From Sarocladium kiliense (Eukaryota > Ascomycota > Sordariomycetes > Hypocreales > Sarocladiaceae), in assembly GCA_030734395.1 (NCBI GenBank), contig JAUZTG010000042.1:2666001-2730000 (forward strand): DNA of 64,000 nucleotides, in the 5' to 3' direction. Made by a program: the position numbers and the translations under genes. The notes under the pieces were generated by a model. The model saw only the letters and a list, made by a program, of their open reading frames with translations. It did no database searches and was not told the origin of the DNA. Positions 43,012 through 55,431 of the stretch are shown here, in pieces (the stretch's first letter is position 1; the number at the start of each line of letters is the position of its first letter).

Positions 43012-46000
43012 GATAACCGCGACGCGCCCGGAGAAGCAGCTTCCAGCGATTGAGGAGACTTCAGCCAAGAGAGGCACCGATACAGAGTTGTTCTTGCTCG
43101 ATAGCGCTCGATAGCTCCGCTGGAGGGGGCCATCTGCATTGGTTACGATTTTATGTTCGAGCGATTCGTATATCGCCGGCGTTGGGAAGGGAACTTGCTA
43201 CTAGGCGAGCCACTAGGCTTGACATCCATTTGCTAAATATGCGGACTGAGGCGCCGCCTAGGAGAGCCAGAAGTGTATAAGAGTCTTCATACAGATCATT
43301 GCTTCTCGAGCTTCTTGTTAGTCTGCTAAAGTATCATGTCCTCGATTGCTCCGACTCTGCTTCCCACAGGGCGCGTAGTACTCGCCTACCGACTTCACCT
43401 AGGTAGGCTCAAATGCAGTGAGAAATTGTTCCTGACGTGGCAACAGGCAAGCAAAGCCGAGAGCGGGAGTCTGATTATCCCGACGTGTGGCTGCATGAGA
43501 TACTTACTCCGTACAAGCAACATGATATGTGTGCCACGGAAGACGTGATGTGTGTAATAGACCCAATGTGACAGGTCATCCGCGCTGGGCTTTAGATGCG
43601 GGTGGTTGTGGATCAGCAACTTAACGACTCCCGGGATTTCGGGGGAGGAGACTTCCACGTTTTCATCCTTGTCAGCTCAGGCATGTGTTTTGTTGACCTG
43701 AGAGTGTCATAGTCCCGTAAAGCCAGGATTAAAGCAAGATGAACCCGTCAAACCAATTTTTGTCAACATCTCACAGCCTCTAGATCCCCAGCTTGGATCC
43801 GGTGATCACGCTGAGCAGGAGCAGCGCAGCGAGCTACAGCCAGCACAGTTTCAATTGGCACGGTCCTCGCATTCCGCCTGTCTCTGCTCCACGCACTGTG
43901 CTTGCATTCAACACCACAAGCCAGGATGCAGCAAGCAGCAAACTTCGAGGGCCTCAAGGAGTGACTGAAAATTAGGGATATCGCAAGCAACCATGTCGAA
44001 CGGGAGGCAAGCGCCCAATATCATTGTACTCGTTCTTCCATTACCCGGCTACTACCAGTCTTTCGCAACGGAGCGAGTTCGCTACTCGTTGAAGAGCGCA
44101 TCCACCCACGCATTGCGAACAGGTCGATGATGGTGCCTGTACGCAACTACTTGAGAGATGACGCGGTGTGACAACCGGGGTGGGAGAACAGCCAGCTGGG
44201 CCCCCATTCTGGCAAGATCCTCATCAGCATGACGCCGTGGGAGATGGGGGTGTCATAGGCCCCCAATTTGTTAACACAATCCGGTCCTGGCAAAGGGAAG
44301 ATGATCCTCCACCCTCGCTGGGACTCGCCGTTTCGCGCCATCTTGTTGGCCGGCAGACAAGGCAAGCCACTGACCCTTTGCGCAGTCAACGGGAGTTTGC
44401 AGCGCCAGATGCCGGGTTAGCTTATAAAGCACACCATAGGATCGACTTCGAGGAAATCAGAACCGTTGGACATGGCAAATTGTGTCCGTTACGGTCAGAG
44501 GAAGTGTCCTTGGGCAACCTGGTCGTCTACACATCGATGCTAATTCAGGGGCGACCACTTTCCTGCAATGAGGTTATCGTGTAGCATTGGGTTGCACGAG
44601 GACTTGATCTGCGGATCTAGACGCGGACACCAGGGCGATCCTGCTGGACAGCAGCGGCTGGTAACATGATACGAGCAGATGCACCTTTCCGGGCTCGTTG
44701 ATGAGCTCTGCGGACACCTTCCTGCATGGGAGCCTGCTCTTTGTGCTATCGAGCAAGCGCCAGGGCATTCATGCCAAACGCCGACTTGACGCCGCGTTGT
44801 TTCCACCTTCTGGTCTCCTTGCCCTAAGCAGCCTGGAGGCAACAGGGGGCGGCCTGGACTGTTCCAGGCCGACTTCGAACTGGCAGGGATGAAGGTTGCA
44901 TACCTTCGCAATACGCAGCTTCATAAGAGGTCGAGCATCAGACAACTAAGGAAACCTCCTAGTGTTGCTTGACCAAGATCGGATGCGACGGACAACAAAG
45001 CACACTGTGATGCACGACCTTCGAAATCCTCACTCCGACCCGCAACTTTCATGCGTCTAGTCTGTCTGTTGTGATTATGGCCCAGGGTGCGATTGCATCC
45101 AAGTTTCTGGCCCTGACAAGCTGCTGCCCACAAAAGGCATGGACTGTGGACGACATATGCGCAATTAAGATGGCTTCAGCCAAGATGCGACAATCGCAAC
45201 ACCCGACGAGACAAAGCAGCCAGTAACAAACTCGGGCGACCCTGCCACTCACGGACCTGGCTTAGGGCCCTTATGACCGCTCTCGCAGAGTCTAGGTGCA
45301 CTTATGCTCCTTCATGCCAATGTGTACCGGACAGCCCTCTGCTTCAGGGCGCTATCTCAACGAGATGGAGGGGAGTGGACCAGACTGTCGGGACGGGCCT
45401 TCCCCTCGTTAGGTCCAGTGATTGTAATGTGATGGGTCTGGTCGCGCCACCGAGATGCGACGTTAAGAAACATTGAGAGCTCAGGTCGAATCGCAGGATG
45501 CCATATGATGCGGGGGATCCATCTGAGCCTAGATCCTTTCCCTTCCTGGGAAAGTCTCGGATGCATGTTCTCAAGCCATGTCTGAGTCTGGCTCGCAGCT
45601 CAATATTGGTCGCATGTCCCAGATCCTTGTCGTTGTGAAAGGCTGGCTGGCACACCTCTTACCTCCATCCCCCTTTTTGCTTCTTGCCGCCCGATGGCGC
45701 ACTGAAGTCGAGAAGGGCGGATAGGCAGGTTTCCCAGTCTCTTCCATGGCAAACTGATGTACCCTTCCCAAATGCTGGTTGTTGGGCAAGACTGCGACAA
45801 CAAAGTTCGGTGAGACATTGAGCCCTGGTGACGCCCCCACGCTCGAAACTCGGTTGCTACGGTTCTTCCTAAGCAGGCTTTGAAGATGTTGTCGATATCG
45901 TCATCGGTTCTCAGCAAGGTCACAGCGCCATGCAACGTGCCATGATTTGGCCAGAACCCTGCGTATGATCAACAGCGAGCAATGGCCCAGAAGATCATCC

Positions 46001-46882
46001 GCAAAGCGACTCAGATTCACCTTGATGGTTTCGCAGGAAGTTGAGTCGAGAAGTTGGCATGAGTCTGGTCCGAAGCCCCCTATCGGGGTCTGCTCATTCA
46101 TTATGGGTTAAGGCTGGGCTTTCGGGGGCTAACCACATGCTCCCTGCTGTTTTTCAACGTTGACTTGGTTCCCTGCAGCAAGTGTGTCGTGTCTCGTCTC
46201 GCAGGGTTCCTTGACCTGGATTATCTGTCGCAGATCTCACGCCCGCCGGATCTCATTCATAACATCGGTGATGCTTTCGAGGCGGAAGGGCTTGTCGCCA
46301 AGACGCATTCACGGCAATCCTCATCTGAGTAAGACAAAGGCGAGCTCTCAATAGGAGCTTTGCAATATTATTCCTGTTGTCTACATTCCACACCTTGGCC
46401 GAGGTCTGAGCCACTATTGCACTATTGCTTAAAACAATTTAGTACAATGAATAGTCGGGCGCCTGCTGGAACATCTCGGCCATACTTCTGTGAAGATAGA
46501 AGCGCGGCGTCCGCTAGTATGCTGACCGCCGTATATTGCATGGTGCTCTGCCAAGTGATGAAGGTCATGTGGCTGCATAGCAGCTGAGAACTTCAGCTGA
46601 TCATGGAATAGCTTGCCAATTGGAACCTTGTCGATCATTCTTTCATATGATAGATCTGCCTGTGACCTCTGCCGTCAGATTCGGCGCTTTGACGGATCGA
46701 CGACCGAGACAAGGGTGAAAGAAAATGCTTGAGAGACAGGAATCGATCGGTTACACACATTGCAACATTTTGTATGTAGGGTTTCCTGGTCTTTGAAGGC
46801 AGAGGAGTACCTGTGAGATCACTCGAGCCAGGACCTACGACCTAGATCCTAAATCAACACAAGCTCCACGATGACGAGTGCC
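43012..46882. other. 3.9-kb gene-poor stretch
   Basis: No ORF longer than about 140 codons, no domain and no splice-consistent model on either strand. Composition is not strongly AT-rich, so classical RIP decay is not obvious. It may be old gene or transposon remains, or regulatory DNA at the border of the polysaccharide cluster. Confidence 0.4.
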
Positions 46883-48798
46883 CTACAAGCAGATACCGAA
46901 AGTACCTTGACAGCCAGTGCCACAGTAAGAGTCTGTTCTACCACTGGTATTGGGTCAGTCAATGCACACCCCTTTAGCCAACAATCGACAAGGCACTCAC
47001 CAGAAACCATGCTTAGAGCAACAACCACCATACTTCGAACCCAGGCACCCCTGGCCAAACTTTTCACCGCAGAGCCCATTCTCGGAGATAACGAGGGGGT
47101 CATGCTTCTTTCGGTCGTTGCATTTACCAAAGTCCGTGAGGCAGCCACCGTCACAATGGCCAGAGCTTTTTCCACTGCGAAGTATTGTTAGCCAGACCGC
47201 TCTGTCTCACAACTATCCGCTATTCAGGAGCAGTACTGTGTGGATTGGCAAGAGGTGTTTGGGTTGAAATTAGGGACTCACCACCATCCATCATGTGAGC
47301 AGCAGTCACCGTACTTTGAGCCTTTGCAGGCGTACTTGTTTCCGCTGCGCCAGCCGCATGTGCCATCTTGAGAAACGCCCGCGTTGGGTATATCCTCCTT
47401 TCGGGGCGTATCATTCCCCTCTAGGGAAGGTTCAAGGAGACCATCGTCTACAGAATTCATTAGAAAGACATGGACAAGTGATATGGAGTATGACGTCTTT
47501 CTACGGAGAATTGAACGGACTTGTTGAGACAAGAATTACGTGCCAACAGGATCAAAGAGAGTCTGCTGCAATTTCAACCTCACAGCTCATATTCCAGACA
47601 CACCAGACCTACGTACCTTCGCTACCCGAGCTACCGGCATCGACATACCAGTTCTCCCTAGAGTCTCCAAGGCAATCGGCTACTGTCACTGCGCGAAATC
47701 CCTTCTTCTGCAATGTCTTGATCATGAACTCAGTGAGGTTATACACAGTCTGCTGGTGGATATCATGACTCAGCTCAATGTACCCCTTGCTTGTATCAGA
47801 TAATCCATTCTCGAAGGTATCTTTGCTGGTCTGGATCTTCTCTGGGGTATTATTCTCGTAGTCTTTGGTGTCGATGTTGAAGTTTACCACATGGTAACCA
47901 AGTTTGGTCACGTACTCCAGACAGCCAGAGTCGCGCGAACAAGTGCCGTACGGTGGTCGGACGTACTTGGGAAACCAGCCAAAGATGTTACGGAAGGCCA
48001 TCTCATTGTAAATGATCTGCTGTTCGCGGACCTCCTGGGTGGCGGCAGAGAGATCTTGGTGCGTCCAGCTGTGAGAGGCAAGCTGGTGACCCGTCCTGTG
48101 CATCCGACGAAGAAGGCTTGGCCACGGCGCATCTTCGTCATCTATTGGTTCCTTGCCTAGGTTGTTGCCCGTAATGAATAAAGTGGCTTTGGTTTCGTAT
48201 TCGTCAAGCAGATCCAGTAGGTGTTCTGTATACTCGTACGGGCCATCGTCGAATGTGAGTGCAACCGTACCAGGTTCTGTGCAAGCGACAATGTATTCGC
48301 CTGCCCTGTTGTCAAGATATGTCCAATGAACATCAAGAGCTCTGATATGTTACGACGAACCATAAGCAACACTGCCGGTGTTGGTACGAGGTACACTCGC
48401 TGTCGAGCTACCCGAAGGCTGCTGGCTATTCAGAAGGGAGAGACGTCAACTCGCAAGCTTGTTGAATTGGATCAAACCCTTGAAGCCTACCTTGCGTCAC
48501 ACTGTCCGTTGCTGTACTGGATCTGGCACGGAGGACCAGCGCAGTGATCCTTCGAGGTACCACAATTGCCCGAGGCAGAACAGCATTGTCCCAAGGGGCA
48601 CGAACCCTTGACACTGCCGCAAGACACACCCTGGCGCTTCCCAAGAGCATGGGCAAGGTCAACATCATCATCGCGCATAGTGTGGTCGTGGCGTGGGCTG
48701 ATGTTGAACTCCGTCCCACGGCGTCTGACCACAAAGTCGTCAGACGCTAGAGCTTGCGTGGCAAAGCCGATCAAGGGCTGAAGATACTGCAGCTTCAT
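46883..48798 (-). CDS. Chitin deacetylase with three CBM18 modules
   Basis: Six exons: complement(join(46883..46943, 47001..47174, 47282..47447, 47617..48305, 48354..48425, 48491..48798)), 489 aa, all joins in phase. Secreted or wall enzyme that removes N-acetyl groups from chitin to give chitosan. Signal peptide MKLQYLQPLIGFATQALA. First CBM18 about 64-100 (CPLGQCCSASGNCG). The NodB domain has TFDDGP (Asp146/Asp147: base and metal ligand), the His pair in SHSWTH, RPPYG, and a variant DTKDYENN at the usual DxxDW site. Two further CBM18 modules close the protein (GSKYGDCCSHDGWC|GKSSGHC across an intron, and GSKYGGCCSKHGFC|GRTDSYCGTGC). Exon borders inside both C-terminal CBM18 modules fall at the same place, showing tandem duplication. 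Confidence 0.92.
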
Positions 48799-50529
48799 GG
48801 CGTACACGTAGGAAGTAAACTGGGAGGACAAGTTTGGATGCGATGTCCTTCGGCGATGGCGGCGGGAGGATTCTCAGGAATCAATGACGAAAGCAAGGAA
48901 GGGTTCCGAAGCGGACGAGAGTGTAGTGAGAAGTGGGTGAGTGGGCTATTTGGATCTAAGAGGGCTGCTTGTACCAGGCAATGATGTCCCTGGACGGGTG
49001 TCATTAGTCCGTATTCATCTCTGAATTACCTTACAGGGGAACGAGCGAAGTAGCCCGAGAGTGATCTCAACTAAGCCAACACCCTTGCTATAAGGCTTTT
49101 TGCCTTTGGAAACCAAGTGACGTGTGTCTCTGCCACATGAAGTGTCGTCACTAGATACTGAGCCAAGGTGTTCCGCTCGGGCATTCACACGAGAAGAGAC
49201 TGAACAACGGAAGAATCATCCCTGCCACGATACAAATTAAGGGCTTCTCCCTAGGCCAATCCGACTTCAGACCGTCTTTTGTGGGAGTAGGGGGTACGAC
49301 TATAGTGTCTTTTCGGAAGCAGGCCTCGATTTGGCTGTGGAAGAGTATTCTCACCATTCTTTAATTAAAGGTGAAATGAAACGTCAACCTGATGGTGATG
49401 GCCTAATTCTTGCATTCAGGCACTCCCTACTCATCAGAGTTCGATACTTCGGGGAAGTAGAGAGTTTAGCCACTTCGTATTCGCAGCCTCAAGCAGACTC
49501 GGCAAATGTCACCGCCCCCGCTGCGACGGTGTAAGGGTTAAACTGCTGAAAATGGCATGGGAAACCTCCGAAACTCTTCTTCGTGTTCTGTAACGCTGAC
49601 GCCACCATGCAGACTGCAGGGCTCTACCTCAACCCGAGGTTGCACGAAGCCGTCTCCGGTTTCTGCTTCCTATTGTGCAAGGCTCGTATGCTCCAGGTGA
49701 CTCTTCAGTCAGAATGTGTACCGTAGTTTGGAACTACCGCTAAGGCTAAGGCTGATTTGGCAAGCTAGTTCGAAGGGTCATTGAGTGTATGAGATAGCCT
49801 GACTGAACTGACCTCCTCCACTGCGCATTGAAATCGAAGTCACGATTCCTTTCTTCCCGATGCCTGTTCAGTCTATTATTGGGATCAGCATGGTGATCGA
49901 GATCCTCCTGGTCGATTGTCCTCAAGCCAGCGATCTCGAGTCTCTGCCCGTATCGTGTTGATGGCTCCTGTGAGCATCATTTCAGGACCCTAGAACGCAT
50001 AGCTTCTACTACAGAGTCTGATGGTCGACTTTGAACTACCTAATGACGTTGATTGACTTTGCGGCGAATGTATCAGGTCGTCCGGAAGGCTATTAACACC
50101 TACCGTAAGTAGTTTGGCTGCCCAAGGACCCACGGTGTACCGGCTGGGAAATCTTATCTCATGAGCACGAAGCGATGCGCTGCCTTTTCTCATCTCCTAC
50201 ATTAGTTTCGTCGGAGAAGTTATCGACGAGCAGCCACCCAGATGAGTAGTGGTTCAGAGTGTACGGTGGGAACTTGCAAGCGTGTCGGATCGAGGTGGAC
50301 AAAGGATAAGATTCACTGCGGACTTGCGGTAGACCAGTACGCTTACTTGCAAATACTGCGTATTTGCCGATATTCGAGGCGATACTAGCCAAAACGTATC
50401 ACTCATTACTGATGGCAAGATGGACGAGCGGAGAATGTCGATCTCTGCGCTACGAGTCTGGATAGAGATGCTTTTTATTACTATTACCACAATTTGGCAA
50501 ACTACCCAAAACCCACCCAGCCAAATAAC
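48799..50529. other. Intergenic region inside the cluster
   Basis: 1.7 kb with no supported gene. Contains the deacetylase promoter and the chitin synthase 3' end. A possible extra 3' exon of the synthase cannot be ruled out because a donor-like GTGAGT overlaps its stop codon. Confidence 0.4.
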
Positions 50530-53053
50530 TCACCCCGCGGGTGGCGCGGGAACAGAAATCATAGCGTTTGTGGCCAATGCACCTCTGGTAGCCTCCTCAC
50601 CGTAGTCTTGTGCCTTTTGCAGCACGCCCCTCTGACCACCAGAGTCGGGACCAGGCTGGCCGTGCAGCGGAACAGTGGCAGTATCGCACCTATCCGCTGA
50701 ACTCTGCTTATACCCATCTTCTTCGATCACCTTGCGAGTTTTTCCCCACCCGAAGCTGTCCATGTTCAAGACTGCAAAGACCATGACGGTGATGTTGAGG
50801 AAGGGTCCACAGAAAACGAAGAGGCTCAGGCCAGCAAGGTATTGTGCTCGCTCCTTGATGCTTCGAGGAAGCCATACGGACATGAAGATGTAGTAAGTAA
50901 TGGGCATCAGCATCACGCCGACAAAGACCATGATGATCCAGACCGGCTGGTGCATGAATGCAACTATCATGCACCCTATGGAGGCGATGACGAAGACGTT
51001 GAGCATCCAGGTCAAGACGTTAGAGAAAGCCAAGATCCGTTCCCACCACTGACAATGGCGTGCTGTGAACAAGAGCAGATCATTGCTCGTGGCACCAAGT
51101 GTCCACCGACGGCGCTGCGAGAGGAACACGCTCCAGGAGTGTGGAACGTCCGTGTAAGCTTTCGCACGAAGTGCCTGGCGCGTTTGGGCTTCTGGGCACG
51201 TTGTGAGCATTAGACAAACCTAATGGACAGGGTACCTTGATTAGCTTCAGGTCAAGACCTCGAAACCTTTCGGAGCGCATGATTTGGAATCAGTGGCTGA
51301 CGTACATGATTCCGATCTTCGGATGCAGTGGCTCTGATTTGCTTCAGAATCCCATCAATGGGCGTGGGATGGTAACCGAACAGCTCGATCAAGACATGGT
51401 CACCGCAAGTAGTTTCGCAGACTCGCAGGAGCTGGCAGCAGCCTGGTAAGCAAGAGACTTTGTGTGTGGCAATGGACTGGTGCAGGCGTCGAAGAGCTTG
51501 GGCGATGGAGTATTCGGCGTTCTGGTAGAGAGACCAGAGGTTCCAGCTTCCACCAGAGAAGTCCACGGCAACGTAGCCACACACCCCGACCGTGTTGGGG
51601 TAGGTCGACTCCTTGAGCAGCTCCGAGATGCAGTCTGGAGCGAAGACCGTATCAGCGTCCATGCCGATGAGATGATCAACTTTGTCGATGTCGCAGTTGT
51701 GGGCTAGCCAGCGCGACATGGAGGAGAAGAAACGAGAAGAGAAGATATGAGCCGGGTTCGACTCGCGAAGATTGAATTTGTGCAAAAATGATCGGACGAC
51801 AATGAGACTATCGCGCTTCCCCTGGTTCTGCTCTTTGATGATGCAATAGTAGGGGATGCCCTTGTAAGTGCCACGCGCCATCTCGATATCCATGAGGTCG
51901 CCGTTCCAGCCATTGTAGGCCTGCTTGATCTTCTCGCGGTGGGACTTCTGTACAAGTATGTCTTCGAAAAGGTAATCTGCTGTGGTCTTCTCCATACCTG
52001 GGCCGCGAACTCGGCCATCGCAAATGATCATGATCGACTTCTTCTGATCATCAATGTGGATCTGATCGACAAGTGAGTCAAGAGAGCGTGTGCACTCCTC
52101 AACGGTCTCGTTGTAGCATGGAATGACGAGCACCATAGACTCCTTATGCTCCGGAAGCAATCTCTTCTCCGGAAAGGCTGAGTGGATCAACTTGAACATT
52201 ATGACTGATGCAATCATTATGCAATTCAGGACCAGAGGGAAGGAGATGAATGGGAGGTAGATAAACCAGAATGTCGGCCACCACCATGTAGCAAAGATGA
52301 ACATGAAGCTTTGTCCTGGTTAGCTTGAGCGGAATCTGATTGATTGATAGTCAGACTTACTTGACTCCAATCAAGGCGAACGTAGCTGTCCACTTCTGCA
52401 GCTTAATGTTTCGCTGGCCTCGGGAGATGGTCTTGGCTGGAATCTTCTCTTGAGATACCGCGGCAGCTTGCGCCTCGAAGACGACATTCTCATCCGCCAC
52501 ATTATCCAGAGTAACTGTCTCTGATGCTTCTATCACTGGTGTTATGCCGCTGTTGGGCCCGCTGTGAGAGACCGAGATCTCATCCGCGCGGTTGCCCCCA
52601 GTGCGTTCCCCAGGAGGCTTACCTCGTGCAGTCAGAAGTTGGAAACCTGTGATGAGCTTCTTCTTGGGAGGTTCTGGTGGGACAAATATGCTGTTCTCGA
52701 GCCTTTTGCTTTCCTCCTGAGGTGCCCCTTCGATGAAGTAAGTTTGAGATACCGACGATACTGACGTGGGCGTGCCAGATGAACCAAGACTGTCACTCGT
52801 AGACTCCGCGTCTCGGTTGATGTACAGCCGTGGACGCAGAGAAGTTGCAGTGTTTTTGCTTGCTCCACTAGTCCCTGCAGGGCTTCTGGCTGGTTTGATT
52901 TGTCCCTGTTGCGAATGTGGAAGTCGAAAGCTGGGGTGTTCACTCCCTGGGAATGGAGTAGCCCCCTCATGCGAATTCTAATTTGAGTCAGCTTCCAAGA
53001 GCAACGGCATTCATCGGTACTAAACATACGCTTGGAATCGTCGTGTAGTTCAT
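50530..53053 (-). CDS. Chitin synthase, division III without myosin domain (class VI-like)
   Basis: complement(join(50530..51219, 51306..52308, 52361..52977, 53030..53053)), 777 aa, three introns in phase, first exon only 24 nt (MNYTTIPS). Plasma-membrane GT2 enzyme that polymerises GlcNAc from UDP-GlcNAc and extrudes the chain. A Ser/Thr/Pro-rich cytosolic N-terminus (~190 aa) is followed by two spans at about 205-256. The catalytic domain has VIPCYNE, CDGRVRG, GMDADTVFAPD (DAD at 431-433), the ED pair in SEDRNH (544-545) and QRRRW at 583-587. A cluster of C-terminal spans (about 600-705) precedes FGWGKTRKVI and a disordered tail. The QRRRWTLGATSNDLLL block and lack of a myosin motor suggest class VI, but class placement needs a tree. 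All catalytic motifs are present. Confidence 0.9.
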
Positions 53054-55431
53054 CTTGAAGAACACTCAAGTGACTTTGGTTGAAGATCGTCAACCCTTCC
53101 GAGGACAGTGGCAGGACTCCTCGCCCGAGTTGCTTGAGAGGCATGTCCTACATATGCCACAGCATCTTGCATGTAAGAAGACAGTGTAGCTGTGAGAAAC
53201 TACGCGTCAAGTCACCATAGCTTCCTCCAAGCCATGTTAGACCTCGTGTACCAATCAGCCCACATCGATTGATCGACACATCAAAGCAGGCCCATGCACA
53301 CGAAGGGATCACCGCCCACGAAAATCATGTCCCAGCCGATGCGGCATATGTGGCTACTGGAACGCCATGCCGCACTTGCAGATCCTGTAGAAGAAACAAG
53401 GGGCGCCGTTCGTATAAGCCGTTCCGACGTTCGGACGAGAGCTTGGGGCACATCCCAACCAGTAGTAAACTTTCCCAATCTGAGCAGGTCTGTAAGCCTT
53501 CAATTAGGCAATCAAGAGGCTCAAAGAGAATTAGATTTCCCTCCATGCTCAAGGTGGTGTATGGGAACGCCAATTTCTCTCGTCTGAGTTAGAATATTCC
53601 GGTTGGACAGGACCTGATTCAATGCAGCCGGAGTGGCGCAAGCAAGGCTAGTCCAGGGGCACGATTTGACCGTATCCCGAGCCTGTACCGAGGGTTCGGC
53701 GCTGCTGCATTCTCCTTATATTCAGTGCTTCGACTGTCGGGCTCTCTCATACGGTGATGTATTCCATTAAGCCGATGTGGCGCACAATCAACATCCCAGT
53801 TCCCGACATGGTTATCACGATGAAGCAGAGTGACCTTGTCGCAGATGACGATTCATTCCGGAATGCTAAGCTGCCGAATAGCGCCATCATATGCTATAGT
53901 GATCCTCATAAGTTTATGTTGGTTATTTTCGGATATCTCATTGGCCGATGTTCTCCTGAGATAAACGACTTGTCGTATCCTTGCGTGGCGTTGCACCTGG
54001 CCATGTTGTGTAATGGCCACGAGGCTGCTAACGCCACCAGACCTGAGTCGATTGCCTATGTCAGGACGAGAATTGTTTGACAAAACCACCCATGGAACAA
54101 GATTCGGCGCCAATGTCTTCCCACAAGCTGTGCTTTGAGGTCGTGTCGAGCTTATAAGTGCCTGTTTTATATGTGTTGTACATGCTTCTTGCGATTCTCT
54201 CGCTTCATCTCCGAAGACGGCCTCTTCTCCCACTTGGCGCCTGCACCGTTCCTCCCGCTGTTCCGAAGTTCCACAGCGTGTCGGACAAGAACGTGGACGT
54301 GAGGCTGAAGTCAAAGTAACTCCGAAAGAGACAGGCCTGGCGTCCGGCTCGTCTGGTGACGCCACTGCGCATGTCCATCGTGCGCGAGCGAGTCGGAGGG
54401 CTTCACACAGTTCCCGTCCACCGTCTGGAACGGTTAGCTTCAATCACATCATACTCTTTTGCCTCACACCCACAGTAGCGGCAGAATACGACCGCAGTCA
54501 AACCTGAGCTAGTGCAGGGGTCGGTTCATGCGCATTATCGTGGTGTCCGAATGAAGTCGTTGATCTTCTTGGATCTGTAGCGATGCTTTCCAAGAAGAGA
54601 CCCGAAGCTTGATCCGACGGGAGAATCTTGACTTTGAGCTTATTGCTGGAGATCATCTCACAGGACTCCAGTGCAGAGCTTTACCTATGAGCTCATGCCA
54701 TAGCAGTCAGCGAACCACTGCGATGAGACCATACAGAGCAGAAAACCGTCTCGGTAGTCGATGCTTTACCAATATCCATTACTCAATTGCCTCTTCCCTC
54801 TCAAGGCTATCGAAACCTGTTTTCGAGTCGCAAAGCTTGACATGATGGTCTAACAGCGGTGGGCTTCCAGCTCAACGCATGCGCATGTTGTATCAGCTTC
54901 CGAAGGACACATGGCCATGGAGCGCTCCAATGTGTCTCCTAGAATCGACAGTCTCAGTACGGATGCAAGTTTTTCTCTAATTTTCCAGCGAGACTCTGAA
55001 AGTGTGAAGCCCGAATCGAGGATCAATTGGATTGGGGTCTTCCCCAACGCAAGCCACTGTGACAAGCCTCAATCGTGTAAGCGGTGATCACAAACCTTCA
55101 TCGAAGCTTAGGTGAACAAGGATCCTCAGACTTGCCCGAGCAAAGCATCAGTCTGAACCCGATGCCATCGGTGACACAGAGCCGCGCAACATGGCGTGCT
55201 CTCCGATGTATACGAAGATGATCGTGCTGATGAGAATGACACTTCAGCCTCTGACGTCGTGAAGTAGTCTCATATCAAGGAGAGGATGGTCGCAAATAAC
55301 GGTCTTGCTGTTGAAATATGAAGAGTATCTGCAAGGACTCGTCGCGATTCATGCTGAAGCTCGTCTTGGGTGTCGCCTACCTTCACACCTTTTGAACTGA
55401 ACAGTACGTTCCCTGGAAGAGCCAAGACACT
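53054..55431. promoter_or_regulatory. Long divergent intergenic region in the cluster
   Basis: 2.4 kb between the chitin synthase and the UDP-sugar dehydrogenase, which read away from each other. Only scattered short frames. It should hold both promoters and is a likely site of shared control, but I identified no specific binding motif. Confidence 0.45.

Noticed and set aside
44168..44584. 138-codon plus-strand frame in the gene desert
   Set aside because: No domain, overlapped by a minus-strand frame, and composition looks random.
52622..52627. GTAAGC donor-like site inside the chitin synthase N-terminal region
   Set aside because: The frame reads through it without a stop into the known exon, so no intron is needed here.
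53853..54443. 196-codon minus-strand frame between synthase and dehydrogenase
   Set aside because: Contains scattered Cys/Arg-rich random-looking sequence and no motif or splice context.
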